The notes under the pieces were generated by a model, which made no database searches, was not told the origin of the DNA, and was given only the letters and a program-made list of their open reading frames with translations. A program made the translations under genes and the position numbers. 64,000 nucleotides of DNA, from assembly GCA_007026445.1 (NCBI GenBank), contig VDMD01000013.1, forward strand, positions 558,001 through 622,000, written 5' to 3'. This DNA is from Schizophyllum amplum. Lineage: Eukaryota > Basidiomycota > Agaricomycetes > Agaricales > Schizophyllaceae. Of the stretch, positions 1-11,897 are shown piece by piece (positions within the stretch are counted from its first letter, which is position 1; each line of letters opens with the position of its first letter).

Positions 1-384
1 TTGACGCAAGGAAGCGACCGCGACGCGCCCGGACAAGAGGACAACCAAGGCGTGTTGTCCGATACTTAGCATCCATTTGGCGTAGACTCGACCTGAGCTC
101 GGGGTTGCTCCCGGGCCTCGACATCAGTTAGCAGCTAATTAGGAAGTAGTAGGCCTCCTCCAGGCCGTCTACACAGAACAAACGACAGCATGCGCACTAT
201 GGGTGCGCCGAGATGCTCAAATTCGCTCGTCCAAACAATGCTGTTTTCATGATAACAGGGCGTGTACTACAATAAATATTGTACAAGAAAGTTCATTTGC
301 ATGCAAAGGTCGTGAGAGAAGTCCAGAGTCAGTCCATCCCCGGGATGTTCAAAAGGTAGTCGATTGATCCATGGGCTGGCGATT
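1..384. other. Intergenic, downstream of the App1-like gene
   Basis: No reading frame here looks like protein. The stretch lies past the 3' end of the minus-strand App1-like gene and probably holds its 3' UTR. I see no RNA gene or repeat. Confidence 0.5.
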
Positions 385-1989
385 TTAAAGCGCCAATGCC
401 ACCGCAAGAAGGCCCGTCACCAGTACCACTCTCCAGGTCACAGAGCGCTTCAGCCCCTCCGCGCCATCGGTCTCCGGGTCCCACGGCAAATTCTGGTACC
501 CATACTCGATGTTCTGCGGCACCGAGCTATTCACGCACTCCCCATTCTCGATATCGAGCCCCATCAAGTCCTCGGGCACATCGAAGAAGAAATACGTGCT
601 GTTGTCGAGCCCCTCGAATCCGCTCGTGTCGTACGGGAAGTGGTCCCCGCTATCCGTCGCCGTCGTGTTCCTCAGCAGGATGCACTGCACATTCCCGTAA
701 TCCTTCGCCAGCTGCGGGTAGTCGCGCATGATGTCCGCGTTACTCGTGTCGCCAATCAGCACGAACCGGCGCTGCGGGAACGTCTCCAGCGCGCGCCGCA
801 GCGCGACCGAGCGCACGCGGAACGTCTGGTCGAGGGTGGTGAAGTTGTAGGGCCGCGTGTCGAAGGAGCCGAGTGGGTAGTTGCCGAAGATGAAGGACTC
901 GTACATGCGCGTGGCGGGCTCCGGCGTGGTGGTGAGGTAGTGGAAGTGCGCGCTGGGGATTGACTCGAGCCAGTGCGTGTAGACGGCGGGCATGGTAGAC
1001 CAGGGGGTGAAGGGGTTGGCGAAGGAGTTGTTGAGACCGGAGGTGGGCGAGTAGATGCGTGTCACGCGGAGGACATCGTCGATGTCGGCGAGGAAGGTGA
1101 TGCCCTGGGAAGGAACGAGGAAGGCGGAGCTGTTGCCGACTGCATGGGCGAGGATTAGCGGGGTCCAACTCGGAGAAAGGTGGTGGAAACACGCACGGTC
1201 GCCAGCGTTTGTGCGGACTTCGACGCGGTGGACGCGCTCGCCCAGGTCGGTCGGAATGCTGTCGTTCATGTGCACGAACTGGTTGAACTCGCCGCGCGAA
1301 TCCGTAGGCAACGGGAAAGTCAAGTTGAGTATCGGGCTATCTTGCGCGTCCTTCGTCGCGTTATAGAGCGTGAACGTCAGGGAAAGGTCGGACACGGGGA
1401 GGGAGTAGATGGCTGAGGTGAGGTTGCGCGCCTGGTCTTGCTGCGTCTCGTTGAGCTGGTCCACATCCTTCTCTGGCAGGAACACGTTCGTCAGAGTATC
1501 GAGCTTGGAGCTGTTCTCTAATGGTTCGCGGTACGCCTGGCCGTGAAACAGCACGCTCCAGCCGTTGTCCGTGAGGTTCGCAAACCCTCTGCATCGCTGT
1601 TAGCATATAGTCTGTAGAGCTCTTGACACCACGCACGGAATGTTCAAGATGCGCACAGGAAGCTGCTCGATTTCGTCATCGCTCAGGCCCGCTTCGTTCT
1701 TGACATCGTCCACCGACGGCACGTCGAAGCCAGGGATGATACCCCCGGCAGCCTCCGTCGGAATAGAGGAGGCGAGCGATGAGTACACGCTCGCCACCGC
1801 AGACGGAAACGCTGAGGTGAGCGCGCCTCCAGCTTCCGAGGTCAGGCTACCTGCTGCCGAGGTCGCGCTCGAGATGATGTCGCGCCGATCGCGGGGAGGC
1901 GCTGGGACAGTCGCAGTTGGAGGCGGCGCGCCCGCGGCGAGCTCAAGCGCGAGGAAGAGAGCAAGTACCCTTGAGCTGAACGAGGGCAT
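385..1989 (-). CDS. Secreted App1-like (DUF2183) phosphatase
   Basis: Two exons joined by a short intron near 1588-1632 give about 520 residues. The ATG at 1989 opens a signal peptide (MPSFSSRVLALFLALELAAG). An in-frame ATG 36 bases upstream would place non-signal residues in front, so 1989 is preferred. The C-terminal half carries the phosphatidate phosphatase App1 catalytic pattern: a HAD-like DIDDV motif (DIDDT is usual), then FIFGNYPLGSF, and FVLIGDTSNADIMRDYPQLAKDY. Yeast App1 dephosphorylates phosphatidate at endocytic actin patches. This protein instead looks secreted, with several N-glycosylation sequons and a hydrophobic C-terminal tail (VVLVTGLLAVALAL) that suggests GPI or membrane anchoring. 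The Thr-to-Val change in the motif makes activity uncertain. The family assignment is good; the substrate is inferred. Confidence 0.8.
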
Positions 1990-2630
1990 GGCTAGAGGGA
2001 AAGGCGAGGGACGGCAGCAGAGCAAGGCACCTTATTCTGGCGCGGTATATGAAGTGCGCGCGGTGCGTATGATGACGCAGACGATTGCATGACGACTGGC
2101 AGCCTACAGGCTACAGAGCAGCCGTCGTTGGAGCAAAGGCCGCCATGTTGGCTTGGCAACATCGGAAAAGTCACGCCGGATCCTGGACATGGTGCGCTGT
2201 ATGCCCTTGAGCTTGAGGCTCGGATCACTCTACCGCGCTGTAGCTCGAAGTATGAGGGCTAGCTATCCAACTTCAGAAACGTAAGGCCATAGCAGGAATG
2301 TTGAGATCAACAGTTCGTACATCCTGCATCATGAGCTGAGCATGGGTGGCATTTGAGCGAAAGCGGCCTCTGAGATCGCATGCATTCAGTCCAAGTCAGG
2401 TCGAACAACGAAGTCCAACCCAAATCAGGCAAGCCTTGTTCTTCTCCGGACACCGGGACGGACATCCGCACGTCAATATGCGCAAATACGCTCGCGCCAC
2501 ACACAAGCCATGCTCGACTTGCGTATATTCTCCGACCGCATGAGTAGTGCAGACGGCAATTTGGCCGTCTTAGCACACGTAAGAATATCAACTGTCGTCT
2601 AGGTACTACTTACTACCATCTCCTCCTGCC
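1990..2630. other. Intergenic
   Basis: This holds the promoter of the App1-like gene and the 3' flank of the next minus-strand gene. No convincing coding, RNA or repeat signal was seen. Confidence 0.5.
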
Positions 2631-4522
2631 TCACCGCCCCGCCACACTGGCTCTGCGGTCAACCACTCGAGCCTGGTCAACCACCCGGCTCAAGGCCGGC
2701 GTACGTCGTGACGCCGGATATACCACCATCTCGTCTAGCGGCATGGGTAGCGGATCCGGCTCGAATGGCACAGAGGAGCCGTAGTATATTGGCTCCTCGG
2801 AGGCGCCCGGGCCCGCCTCTGGCGCCTTGCGCGCCGCTCGGCTGGCCGTACGCGCCGCCTGGGCTTCTGACCGTGCTGTCTGCGCTTCGGAACGCGCCGT
2901 CTGAGTTTCCGGCCGCGCCGTCTGAGCTTCCAACCGCGCCGCGTGCGCCTCCGCCGAGTCGCGCCACTCCCGCCATGACTGCCACTCCGGGCGGATGGGC
3001 CAAATGCGTTCAGAGGCGCCAGCGCGAGTGGCGGGCGCCTGCTCATCGTCGTCGACGTAGAGCCATGTGTCCAGGGACTCGCGCTCGGGCGCCCGTCCGC
3101 CGAGGCGCACCCGCGGGTCGCCATGCGCGGAGTCGGGCGTGATGGGCGCGCGCGTCACTGGCGGCTCGCGAGCGGGCTCACGCAGCTCGTTTCCGTCGGC
3201 GTCGTAGCGCACTGTGGGTGTGGTCAGAAATGTTGCGCAAGTAGGAGCTCCACAACCAACGTACCGGTCCGCGCGACCTGTCGCGGTGGGCGGGCTTGCG
3301 GCGTCGCAAGATCCCAGAGATACGACGCGCGCACATCTGCCGCGCGTCTTTCGGGCGCGCTCACGCTCTCACCCTCCGTCATAGCCTCGGGCTCGGTAAA
3401 GAGCACCGGGCGTGGCGGCAGTGTTGGCGTGGCGGGAGACGCCATGTTCTGCGTGCTGCCAAGCGCGGAGAGCGTCGATAGGCGGGACTGAGGAGCTGAT
3501 TGTCGCCCAGTGGAAGCTGATGACGGATACTCTGCTTCGTTCGCCTGTATGGCGCGCGAGCGCATATAGAGCTCGTTGAAGGTGGGTAAGGGCGGCGCAC
3601 GGCGGCGTCCCTCGGCAGAGGCAGCAGCGTCTGTCTCGAGGCGAGCGAGCCGAGTATCAGGCGTGCGAGACAGCGTGCGAAGCACGCGCAGTGCCGGCAA
3701 ATGGCTCCGGTCATCGGGCGAGGGATCGCTCTCCCGCGCGGTGACGCGGCGCCCGAGCGTTGTCTGCGCGTCCTCCTCCCCGCGGCGGAGCACGAAGGCG
3801 TTTTCAGAGCGCCGCTCTGCGAGCGAGGGCCGCCGAGGGCTGAGGGGCGAGCGCAGGCCCATCGCGGGAGAGGGTATGGGGAGCGGGCCCGCACGCAGCG
3901 TCGGCGTGCCTGGCGCAGGGGGCGTGTGCGCGTCGTAGCGCATCGCGGACTGGCGGAGACGGTTGTACGTCTCGGGCGGGAGGGTGGGGCGGAGGCGCTC
4001 CAGTTCGATCAGGGTGGCCGTAGACGGGTGGTGGGGATTGGAGTGGGCGGCGGCGAATGCGAGGGCGTGGGATGTGGCGGCCGCCCTGCTCGACCGATGC
4101 TCACTGGACGGCCGATGCTCTTCGTCGTCGTCATGATCGTGATCCACAAGCGAGATAGCTTCATGCCCGGGATCCATAAGGGCCAACGTATCGTCGAGAT
4201 TGCGCGAGTGTGATGGGAGGGAGGCGGTGAGCTCCATGAGACTCTGGCGCACCTGGCGTAGACGGCGGTATGTCGCCTGCAGCGTCTCCGACGTTTGGCG
4301 GAGGCTGTTCTGTGCGCTCAGGTTGCGCGCGACGTCCGAGGTGAACGAGGGCGGCGAGGATATGCCTGTCGGGGAGGAGATCCCTGTCGTCGACGATATC
4401 CCTGTCGGTGAGGATATTCTTGCTGGAGAGGATACGCCAGCTGACATGTCCCGAGAGTCCGTCAGGGAGTCCCGTGAGTCGTCAGAAGGGGAAGGCGAGG
4501 GGTATGCGAAGTTCTCTGCCAT
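2631..4522 (-). CDS. Unknown low-complexity protein with coiled segment
   Basis: The ATG is at 4522 and the stop at 2631. One 53-base intron (3212-3264, donor gtacgt) joins two exons and the spliced frame closes at 612 residues. I do not recognise a domain. The N-terminus has an imperfect ISSPTG repeat. A helical stretch follows (LQATYRRLRQVRQSLMELTASLP), then basic Ser/Pro-rich sequence. Near residues 490-525 there is a degenerate tandem repeat of about seven residues (ARSEAQT-like), which is probably helical. The second exon contains WPIRPEWQSWREWRDSAEAHAARLE, the most conserved-looking patch. It has no signal peptide or membrane segment, so a cytoplasmic or nuclear scaffold is possible, but nothing shows a function. 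Confidence 0.7.
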
Positions 4523-5072
4523 CGGGTGGACCTGGTATGTATTCGCGTCGAACTGGATTCAGACCTTGGGGCCCTATGATGACCTTGAGTTGATCTTTGC
4601 CCGAGATTAGCGGAAACAGAATAAGCAGGGAATGACAAGGATATATGGAATATGAAGAAAATGAAGGAGAACGCCTGATATGTTTGCGACTATGGTGGGC
4701 TCCGGAAACAAGCTGATGAGCCGCGGGCGACCATCATTGTCGGCGGCGTGACTAAGCGCCCGATATGGAAGGCTTTGTTTTGAAGAACAATGCGCGGAGC
4801 ATGACGCACTCACCGTTCAAGTGAAGTTCAAGCGAACTTCAGGAAACTGCGCTCCTTAACCATGTCTAGCTTCTTCGCAATGGCACAGGGTCAAGACACA
4901 GATAAAGGGTTAAATGAAACAGTCAGAGGGGGATGGTGAATTCCAGTCTATGTCTAGGTCTAAAGTGTCGTTACGATCCCATTATGCTACAGCGTGCCTA
5001 AGATTCGTGAGTGCTTCGTATGTAGGGCCCTTGGATAACATAAATAAACCTTCCACAAGTCGTCCGCTGGTA
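4523..5072. other. Intergenic
   Basis: This is the promoter side of the unknown gene ending at 4522 and the 3' flank of the arrestin gene. Short reading frames here show no protein-like composition. Confidence 0.5.
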
Positions 5073-7211
5073 TCATGAGCTGACCGCCGTCGCCAAAGGC
5101 TGCCCCTCGAGTCGGTTATACGCAGGCGGCGCCTCCCCCGACTCGCTCTCCTGCCCCGCAATCAATCGCTCGAAATGCGCATTCCTCCCAAACAAATGCG
5201 CCAGCGCGCCCCCCGCCAACGACGGCACCCGCCGCGGGTCCGCCGACACCTCGTCGATCACCGCAATGCTCACGTCGCTCGAGTCCGCGCCCCCGCGCTC
5301 GCCCCCCGCACCCGGCGAGTACTCGGGCAGGCACACCGCGTCCGGCTCGCAGCGCGACGAGAACACCTGCACGGGCGTCTGCACCGTGACGTCGTACAGC
5401 TTCCGGCGGCCCGTCTTCGGGTCCACCTCGCAGTCGCTCTCGACGCGGATGAGGAACTTTGCGGCGTGCGTGACGAGGACGCCCGCGCGGCGGTTGCGGT
5501 TCGAGGGGCGGAGGAGGTTGGGCACGCGTGCGGCGCCGCTGACGCGCCAGGGGCCGGGGCCGGTCCAGGCGCCGGCGAGCGCGTCGAACTCCTCGTGCTG
5601 GGCGTCTGCGCTGGGCTGCGCGAGGCTGAGGAGAGGGGACTTGCGCACGTCGCCGTCGAGGGGGAGGATCGGGCCGCCGTGCTCGTGCTTGATCATGATG
5701 AGCGGTACGCGCAGGACGGGGTCAGTCCGTGCCGCTTCGCTCTGGTGCGCGAGGTAGACGGTGTGCTCTGAGAAATCATTAGTAATGAGAGGAAGAAGAC
5801 GCGGTGGACTCACCCTCCACGAACAGCGCAATGCGGTGTATGCGAATCTTTGTAAGTGGCAAGAGCGTCAGAGCAAAGGGCACGGTGCTGCCGATGTAGA
5901 AGCTGCGCGCGGATATGGTGAGCGAGTACTGAAGCTGCTCATGCCACGAGCGCTCGACGATGATGTTCGCCGTATCCTCCGTGTCGTCCTCTGCCGGGCA
6001 AGTGATGACAGTGACGGTATGCGACTCGTGCAGGCGCGTCGTGAAAGCGCCCTGGCGTTCCACGGTCGCGTTCAACTTCCACGCGACCGACCCAAACTCT
6101 GTCTCCAGCGAGGGCGGCGCATTGCCGGGCACAGTGAATGATATTGGGTACGTGTACGTGCCCGCAGGGAACTCCTTCCAGCCCGCAGCTGGCTGCGGTG
6201 CTTCGTCTTCCTCGTCGTCCTCATCAAACGCGGTGGTCGGCGGCGGCTTTGACTTGGAGCGGACTGCGCGGGAACGGGAGCGCCTGGTATCGGTGTCTTC
6301 GTGCTCGTGCGGATGGGCGTGCTCCACCTTTGGCGACTTTTGTCTCCACGAGGAGAAGATGTGGGGCACGGGGAGATGGGGTATGTGAAAGGAACGCGAG
6401 GTGGAGTGGGAGTGGAACGCGTGGTGAATCTGCTTGCCGTGGCCACTGTCCTTTGAGCCGGAGGGGGAGATGGCCGGGGAGATGACGGGCGATGCCTGCT
6501 GTGGCGGAGAAGGGGAAGGACGGCGATCGGAAGCTGATGGGCTGAGGCGAATGTGGCCGAGGGACAATGTCGGGGGAACGGGAAGGGACATCGGATTGGG
6601 GCTGCTGGATAATATAGATTCGGTGGGAAAGTGTTGTGGTGGGTGGTGGCGGAAGTAGTCGTCGGCCTCCTCCCTCGTCGGCGTGTACGGGGGACTGGGG
6701 ACGACGTCCGCCCAGGGCATGCGCGGAGGGGGCGTAAGGAGCATGGGCTGCGAGATGATGGATTCGCAAGTGCCGCTCTCGCCACTGACGCTGGGCTGGC
6801 TGCTGTCATCCTGCTCGAGAAAAATTCCCGGACCAACGGAGGACGCGCGCCGGGGCTTTGGCTGAGACTTGAAGAGCGTCTGCGACTGGTGGTAGACGCG
6901 CGCGGCGTCGGTGTACTCTGTGTGGTGAGTGCCAAAGCCTGGGAGGGGGGGTGTCAGTGCTCGGGAAGGGGGCGCTCGCGCCGGCACGCACCGTCCGGCC
7001 ATTGAACTTGTGAAGTGCATACGAGCTCGACATCTATCGAGCTTATGCGTGCGGGTTTCGTGAGATGGACGATGAGAAGTCCACGGAGGGACGCGGCGGG
7101 GGTGGGGGCCTCGTCGACGGTCTCTGGGTCGGAGGGGACGCGGAGGAAGAGGGCGGACTCGTTGAGCCGGACGTGAACATGGCTCTTGCGGTTCGAGTGG
7201 GGGTTTGGCAT
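5073..7211 (-). CDS. Alpha-arrestin (ART-type) trafficking adaptor
   Basis: Three exons with introns at 6939-6991 and 5768-5813 close in frame at 679 residues. The start at 7211 is chosen because it opens directly into an arrestin N-domain strand (HVHVRLNESALFLRVPSD) and further strands through SSIDVELVC and QWPDG. A low-complexity Pro/Ser/His insert of roughly 200 residues follows. The arrestin fold then resumes (FPAGTYTYPISFTVPGNAPPSLETEFGSVAWKLNATVER) and continues into an arrestin C-domain. Near the C-terminus APPAYNRLEG contains a PPxY motif. In fungi such adaptors recruit an Rsp5-type ubiquitin ligase to plasma-membrane transporters and trigger endocytosis. The fold and PY motif are visible; the cargo is unknown. 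Confidence 0.88.
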
Positions 7212-8273
7212 GGAGGGTGAGGGAGAGAGACAAGTGAGGAGAGTGTTCGGAGGTTATTGGAGCTGCATCTCGAATTGTGACGGTGATAGCAGAGAAATCC
7301 CAGATCAGCCTGGGCCGAGCCGCCGCCGGCACGATCCTCTGCCAGGGCGCTGCGCACTCTGATGGCCCCTAATCTTAGCGCTCAAATTCAACTTTCACGT
7401 GTCTCGGACCAACAAATAGACGTAAAGAAACAACGTTTGTCCTCGCTCTGTTCCTTCTTCCATTTGCTAGCAGTTTTATCCGTATCTTCCAGCGGCTCTG
7501 ATACACCCTGGGCGCAAGCGCCGTGCAATCTCGAGCATGTTTAGCCGCTAGAGGGCTAGAGCTTGGATCGCAGCTCCCCACGGGCGCCACGCACGCGGGA
7601 ACCCCATGGTATACAGTATGATGTGTATCGACAGTATCGTCCTGCTCCCCCGTATCCGATGCCGCCAGAAAATTCTGGCCAGTTCTCGCTCGCCTTTCAC
7701 GCCATTGTGCCTGTGAAAACTGGCATGACGCATACTGACAGGCACCTCAGACCCTCACATCATCCGCCACCCTCGGCGATGTTCATCTTCAGTGGTCCCT
7801 CGAGTTATCGACATCCATCCATCCTCGCATAAGGTCCTGAGTAAGTACATGGTCTCGCTTGTCGTATGGTACATGGCATGAGTGCATGATTGTCGTACAT
7901 ACTCATAAGTTGAGATCGATCCGTAGTTCATGGTATCGAGACGAGACGTCCGAACGTCAATCGTCAGTCCTGTAGCTGCGTCTAGCGTCCCGTAGGCATA
8001 GATCTACCATCGTCGTTGTAGCACTGCATAATCTTCAAGAAGACGACCGTCCAGAGGCGCCGAGCGAACTGTCCAGCAATGCGCGCCTCAATGGGCGAGC
8101 CGAACGTCATGCGACCAAGAAGGATCCGTCGCGGGCATCGGAGCGCCAGTCTAAGAGACAAGCCGAGGCAGCCAGGCCCGTCGAGGCCATTTCTAGCGCC
8201 TGGCACGCGGGCAGAGCAGCCGGCGAGAGCGGCAGAGGGGTATCACAGACCGCCAGAGGGCACCCCAGACCGG
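7212..8273. other. Intergenic
   Basis: This lies upstream of the arrestin gene and downstream of the next minus-strand gene. Frames extending into 8.1-9.1 kb on the plus strand are GC-rich antisense shadows. No RNA gene or repeat was recognised. Confidence 0.5.
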
Positions 8274-9992
8274 TCACGGCGGCAGACCCGCCCCGCCGAA
8301 CCGGCCCAGCAACCCCCGCACACTCCGCGCGCTCCTGAAGCTCCCCACGCTCCGCGCCCCGCCGCTCTTCACGCTGTCCATCGAGGGCGCGCGGTGCAGC
8401 GGGGGCGAGGACACGGTCTCGCGCCGCGACGAGCGGCCGGAGAGCCGGGAGCGCAGGGAGGCGCGCGAGCGCACCGAGGAGCCCGAGCCTGTCGAGACGA
8501 ACGAGGCCGAGGACGAGACGGGCATCTCGCGCGGGGCAGCCGCTGGGGCCGCCCCCAGCGCGTAGGGGCCCGAGATCGACGGCCGCGGCGGGGGCCCCGC
8601 GCGGCGGAGCCCCACCAGCCGCCGCAGCCCGCGGTCCTCGCCCTCCCTGCTCCTGCTCCTGCTGTTCCCTCGCTCGAGGCGCTTCCGGCCCCATCCCGTC
8701 TCCTTACGATCCTTCCTGGGCGACGGCGGCGCGCGCAGGCTCGCGATGAGCGCGCCGTGCTCGTTGTCGAGGTCAAGGTCCATGTCGGAGAGGTCGATGC
8801 CCATGCTTTCCTCCTGGCGCGCGCAGATGCGCGCCTCGACCTCCCAGTACCCGGCGCTGGCGTAGTGCACGGTGGGCGAGGCGGCGAATTTCACGGACTT
8901 GGAGGAGGACATGGCGGAGGGTGCGGGGACGGAGGACGCGGTGCTGGCCTTCGTCGCGGCGCTGTCTTTTGTCGTCACGGACGACGTGCGGCCGCCGCGA
9001 TGGTGAAGGCATGGCGGCGCTCCTGTAGCCGCAATGCGGTGGTGTGGTTCGAATTTTCCGGAGGGAAGTGACTGTGAGGGCGTCGAGGAAGACGCGGAAG
9101 TCATTGAGCTCGATAGCGAGGTCATGGACGGCGTCCTACTGTGGCCCGAGCGGGAGCCCAGCGAGTGCGCGACCGTGGGCGTCAGCGACTGCGACGCGTC
9201 CGTCTTCAACGACCGCAGCTCCGACGGCACCGTGCGCGATCGCGGGCGCATGAATACCGACCAGAACGGCGTGCCCTTTTTCTCCTTCTCCGCCTTCGCG
9301 GGCGAGTACGTGTCCACCGACGTGGTGCTCGGCGCCGTATATCCCGTCGCCGGGCGCATCGCTTGCGTGTTCACCGATCTCTGGCTCAGCGACCGCTGGC
9401 TGAAGGACGAGCCCGAGCGGGAGGGGCGCGGTCGCCGATTGATCCACTCGGTGGGACGCGGTGCCTCAGGTTGTATGATCTCCGTGGGCTGGACGTGGGG
9501 AAGGGAGTCGGTCTTTAGTCGGGGGTTGGACTGTGCCCGCGGGATCGATGATGCATGACGGGAGTACGGAGGCGGGGGAGGAGTTGGACAAGGCGTGGGT
9601 GGTGTCTGGGGTCACGATATGCGTGTATGAGTTTCCGCGCTCAGATACACGAGGACGCGGCACTCACCAAGATACACCGTAGATGCGAGGTCTTGGACTT
9701 CAGAGGTAGGCTATAGTGGCTGAAGAGGGTGGATGGTCGTTCGGGTGCCGACGAAGGTAAGCCACCGGACCATCGTGATGGGGAGCGCCCTCTGCCAGGC
9801 GTCTGCGCTGCCCCTTCAGTATCATGCAAACTCGAAAGAAGAGGAACTCACCGCTGGCGACGCAGGTCGTGAAGCCCTTTCTTCGAACCAGGCGCTCGCT
9901 TCCAGCCACTGCAGCTCGTCTAGGGTGAGGGAGCGCCGTGGACAAGCGCCGGTCTCCATATCAGCCTGCATCCGCATCAGCACACGAGTCAT
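8274..9992 (-). CDS. Unknown Ser/Arg-rich protein
   Basis: Three exons with introns at 9803-9851 and 9606-9667 give 535 residues from the ATG at 9992, and the frame closes. The open frame extends about 90 bases further upstream without another ATG and is preceded by an acceptor-like tttag, so an additional 5' exon is possible. The N-terminal part contains CPRRSLTLDELQWLEASAWFE. The middle is a Ser/Thr/Pro-rich low-complexity region containing KKGTPFWSVFMRPRSRT. The most conserved-looking element is SVKFAASPTVHYASAGYWEVEA around residue 340. The C-terminus is basic and Ser/Arg-rich. No enzyme domain, signal peptide or membrane helix is visible. I do not recognise the family; phosphoregulated cytoplasmic roles are only a guess from composition. 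Confidence 0.7.
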
Positions 9993-11268
9993 CGCCGTCA
10001 AGCCCTCCCTGACGTACCGGGTACATCGTAGCAGAGGCGAAGGAGCGTCGGAGGAGGCGCTCGCAGGCACAGCGTGAGGACGCACAAAGGGGGAGCGCGG
10101 GCAATGGGTCTAAAGGAAGAAAGGCTCCGCCGTCTCGCGCGTTTAACTAGTCTGAACTCTGCATCACCTCATTTCCCGCACGTGTTCAGGGCGCTGAGAA
10201 TGACTTCGAGCGGAGACATGCATTCGCAAAGGGCGATACCGCGCTCTTGAGGCGTGTAAACCGCGAGGCAACCCGAGCACGTGACCTTGCCTATGGGTGC
10301 CCGCTCAACTGGCGAGCATTTTACGTAGAGCGGAACAGCAGACAACAGCCCTTGCTACTGTTCCGAAGGGTGGACTGCGCGCGGATAGCCTACAGAACAG
10401 TCAGTATTGAGTAAAACATTAGGTAGAACAATGCGTACATACGGCTTTGGGTAACCGATAGATGACACTTGATAGATCAAAGGCGGTAGTGAGCCCCATT
10501 TTCGGCTGGCCTGTGGGAATGAGAAAGCTCGCGTAGAAGCATGAAGTAAGTTCAGGGTCTAGCCTTCATATCTTGCCACCATGCGTCATGTAGCAGAAGG
10601 ACAATGAGCGAGCCCGAGCTGCTGCATGTCAGACGTTGAGGGGCGGACGTGCATGTTGGAGGAGGGAGACGACGACTAGGCCGCCTGCAGGACGACCATG
10701 CCAGTGAGCAAGGGGCTGCAACATGAATACATAAAACGATATCTCCTGAAGCAGTGGGTCGTGCCCGTCCTCGAGGGGGACAATGAAGCGCAGAGCCATT
10801 GCGATTGGCCTGTCCCCCGTTGACGTCAAAGGTGGCCCGCTCAAAGCCAGGAAGCCATGCTTACTTGACGAACAGTGGTTGCATTCGCAATGAGGCCCGG
10901 TCGAGGCCTGTGCGTTTGGCTTCATGCTTAGGATGAGAAGCAAGCGGAGCCAGGTGACGTTCCGGGGTTGTGGGTAGACGTAGAACGTGCACTATGGAGC
11001 GGACCTCCGCCTGTGGTTCCGGAAGGTCGTATGAAGTGCTCGGTAAATTTGACCTGGAGTGGGCAACGATCTGTGGCGCCTCGGACTGCGAGGCTCAGTT
11101 CGGTCTCACAGGTGAAGGGTGTTAAGAGCGCGGGTTCGCGTAGTAGCGGATGAGAGACGTGGGCGATAGATTATTTAATGCTAGTCTACATCTGGGTGGC
11201 TGTTAGCACAGGTCGAAGTGGACAGAACTAAGCGTCCACGCACAATGAAGAGGGGCTGGTGCCAGCGG
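9993..11268. other. Intergenic, possible 5' exon at 9993-10085
   Basis: Apart from a possible upstream coding extension near 9993-10085 (see the preceding gene), nothing here is convincingly coding. A 104-residue minus-strand frame at 10629-10943 has no family resemblance. No tRNA was seen. Confidence 0.45.
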
Positions 11269-11748
11269 TTACAGCTGTGGTCGGTCGGCATGCAAGCCAC
11301 TCCAGATGCCCCTCGCGGACTCGGTCATGCTCTCCACCGTGCGGCGTTTGAGCGGCACAATCTTCGCCCCAGAAGAATCGAGCAAGAGCTGGACCTTCTT
11401 CTCGATGCCGTTCACCTCCATGTCCCGTAACTCGATGACCTTGTTTCGGCCGTTCACTGCATAAGTATCGTTAGACAGCGTCCAGGAAACTGTAATGGCC
11501 CAAATGGGCTGCGTACCATAGAACCCTCGGACTATGGGCTGCTTGTGATTCCGCGGTGTGACCACGATCTCGACATGGGGATTCTTGTGCGCAAGCTCCT
11601 CAAGGTGCTTGACAAGGTATGTCCGCGTGTTTGTTGAGGTGGGCCACTTCTCGCAGAATTCGAATACCATTTTGCGTATTTGCGGAAGGAAAGTGGTATG
11701 CCCGTTTGCTGGTCGCGAGCCCAGCTTGGCGCGCATTATCGACGACAT
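11269..11748 (-). CDS. Mitochondrial large-subunit ribosomal protein mL43
   Basis: Two exons with an intron at 11457-11516 close in frame at 139 residues. The ATG at 11748 is chosen because it precedes a basic N-terminus (MRAKLGSRPANGH) leading into FLPQIRKMVFEFCEKWPTSTNTRTYLV. The core matches the L51/S25/CI-B8 thioredoxin-like domain (PF05047): NPHVEIVVTPRNHKQPIVRGFY, then VNGRNKVIELRDMEVNGIEKKVQLLLDSSGAKI, and the family's C-terminal ESARGIWSGLH. It is a structural component of the mitochondrial 54S subunit (yeast MRPL51, human MRPL43). A transposon remnant sits about 160 bases upstream, close enough to have landed in the promoter. Confidence 0.93.
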   Translation of the reverse strand: MSSIMRAKLGSRPANGHTTFLPQIRKMVFEFCEKWPTSTNTRTYLVKHLEELAHKNPHVEIVVTPRNHKQPIVRGFYGTQPIWAITVSWTLSNDTYAVNGRNKVIELRDMEVNGIEKKVQLLLDSSGAKIVPLKRRTVESMTESARGIWSGLHADRPQL

Positions 11749-11897
11749 TATGGAGGCAGGTAGAACCTCCGGAGCCACTAGCAGATACTTTGAGAGGAGG
11801 AAGACGACTTTGGGACGATGAAGGTCGCGCCGTTGTCGTCGTCGTCGTTGTCGCTGTTAAGGCCGGGGCGAGTTCACTGTTCAGACGCGATCGACCC

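Noticed and set aside
8079..9071. 330-residue plus-strand frame
   Set aside because: It is antisense to the supported minus-strand gene, Arg/Ala/Pro-rich and typical of GC-rich shadow frames.
10629..10943. 104-residue minus-strand frame
   Set aside because: No recognisable family, no supporting splice structure and an ordinary intergenic setting.
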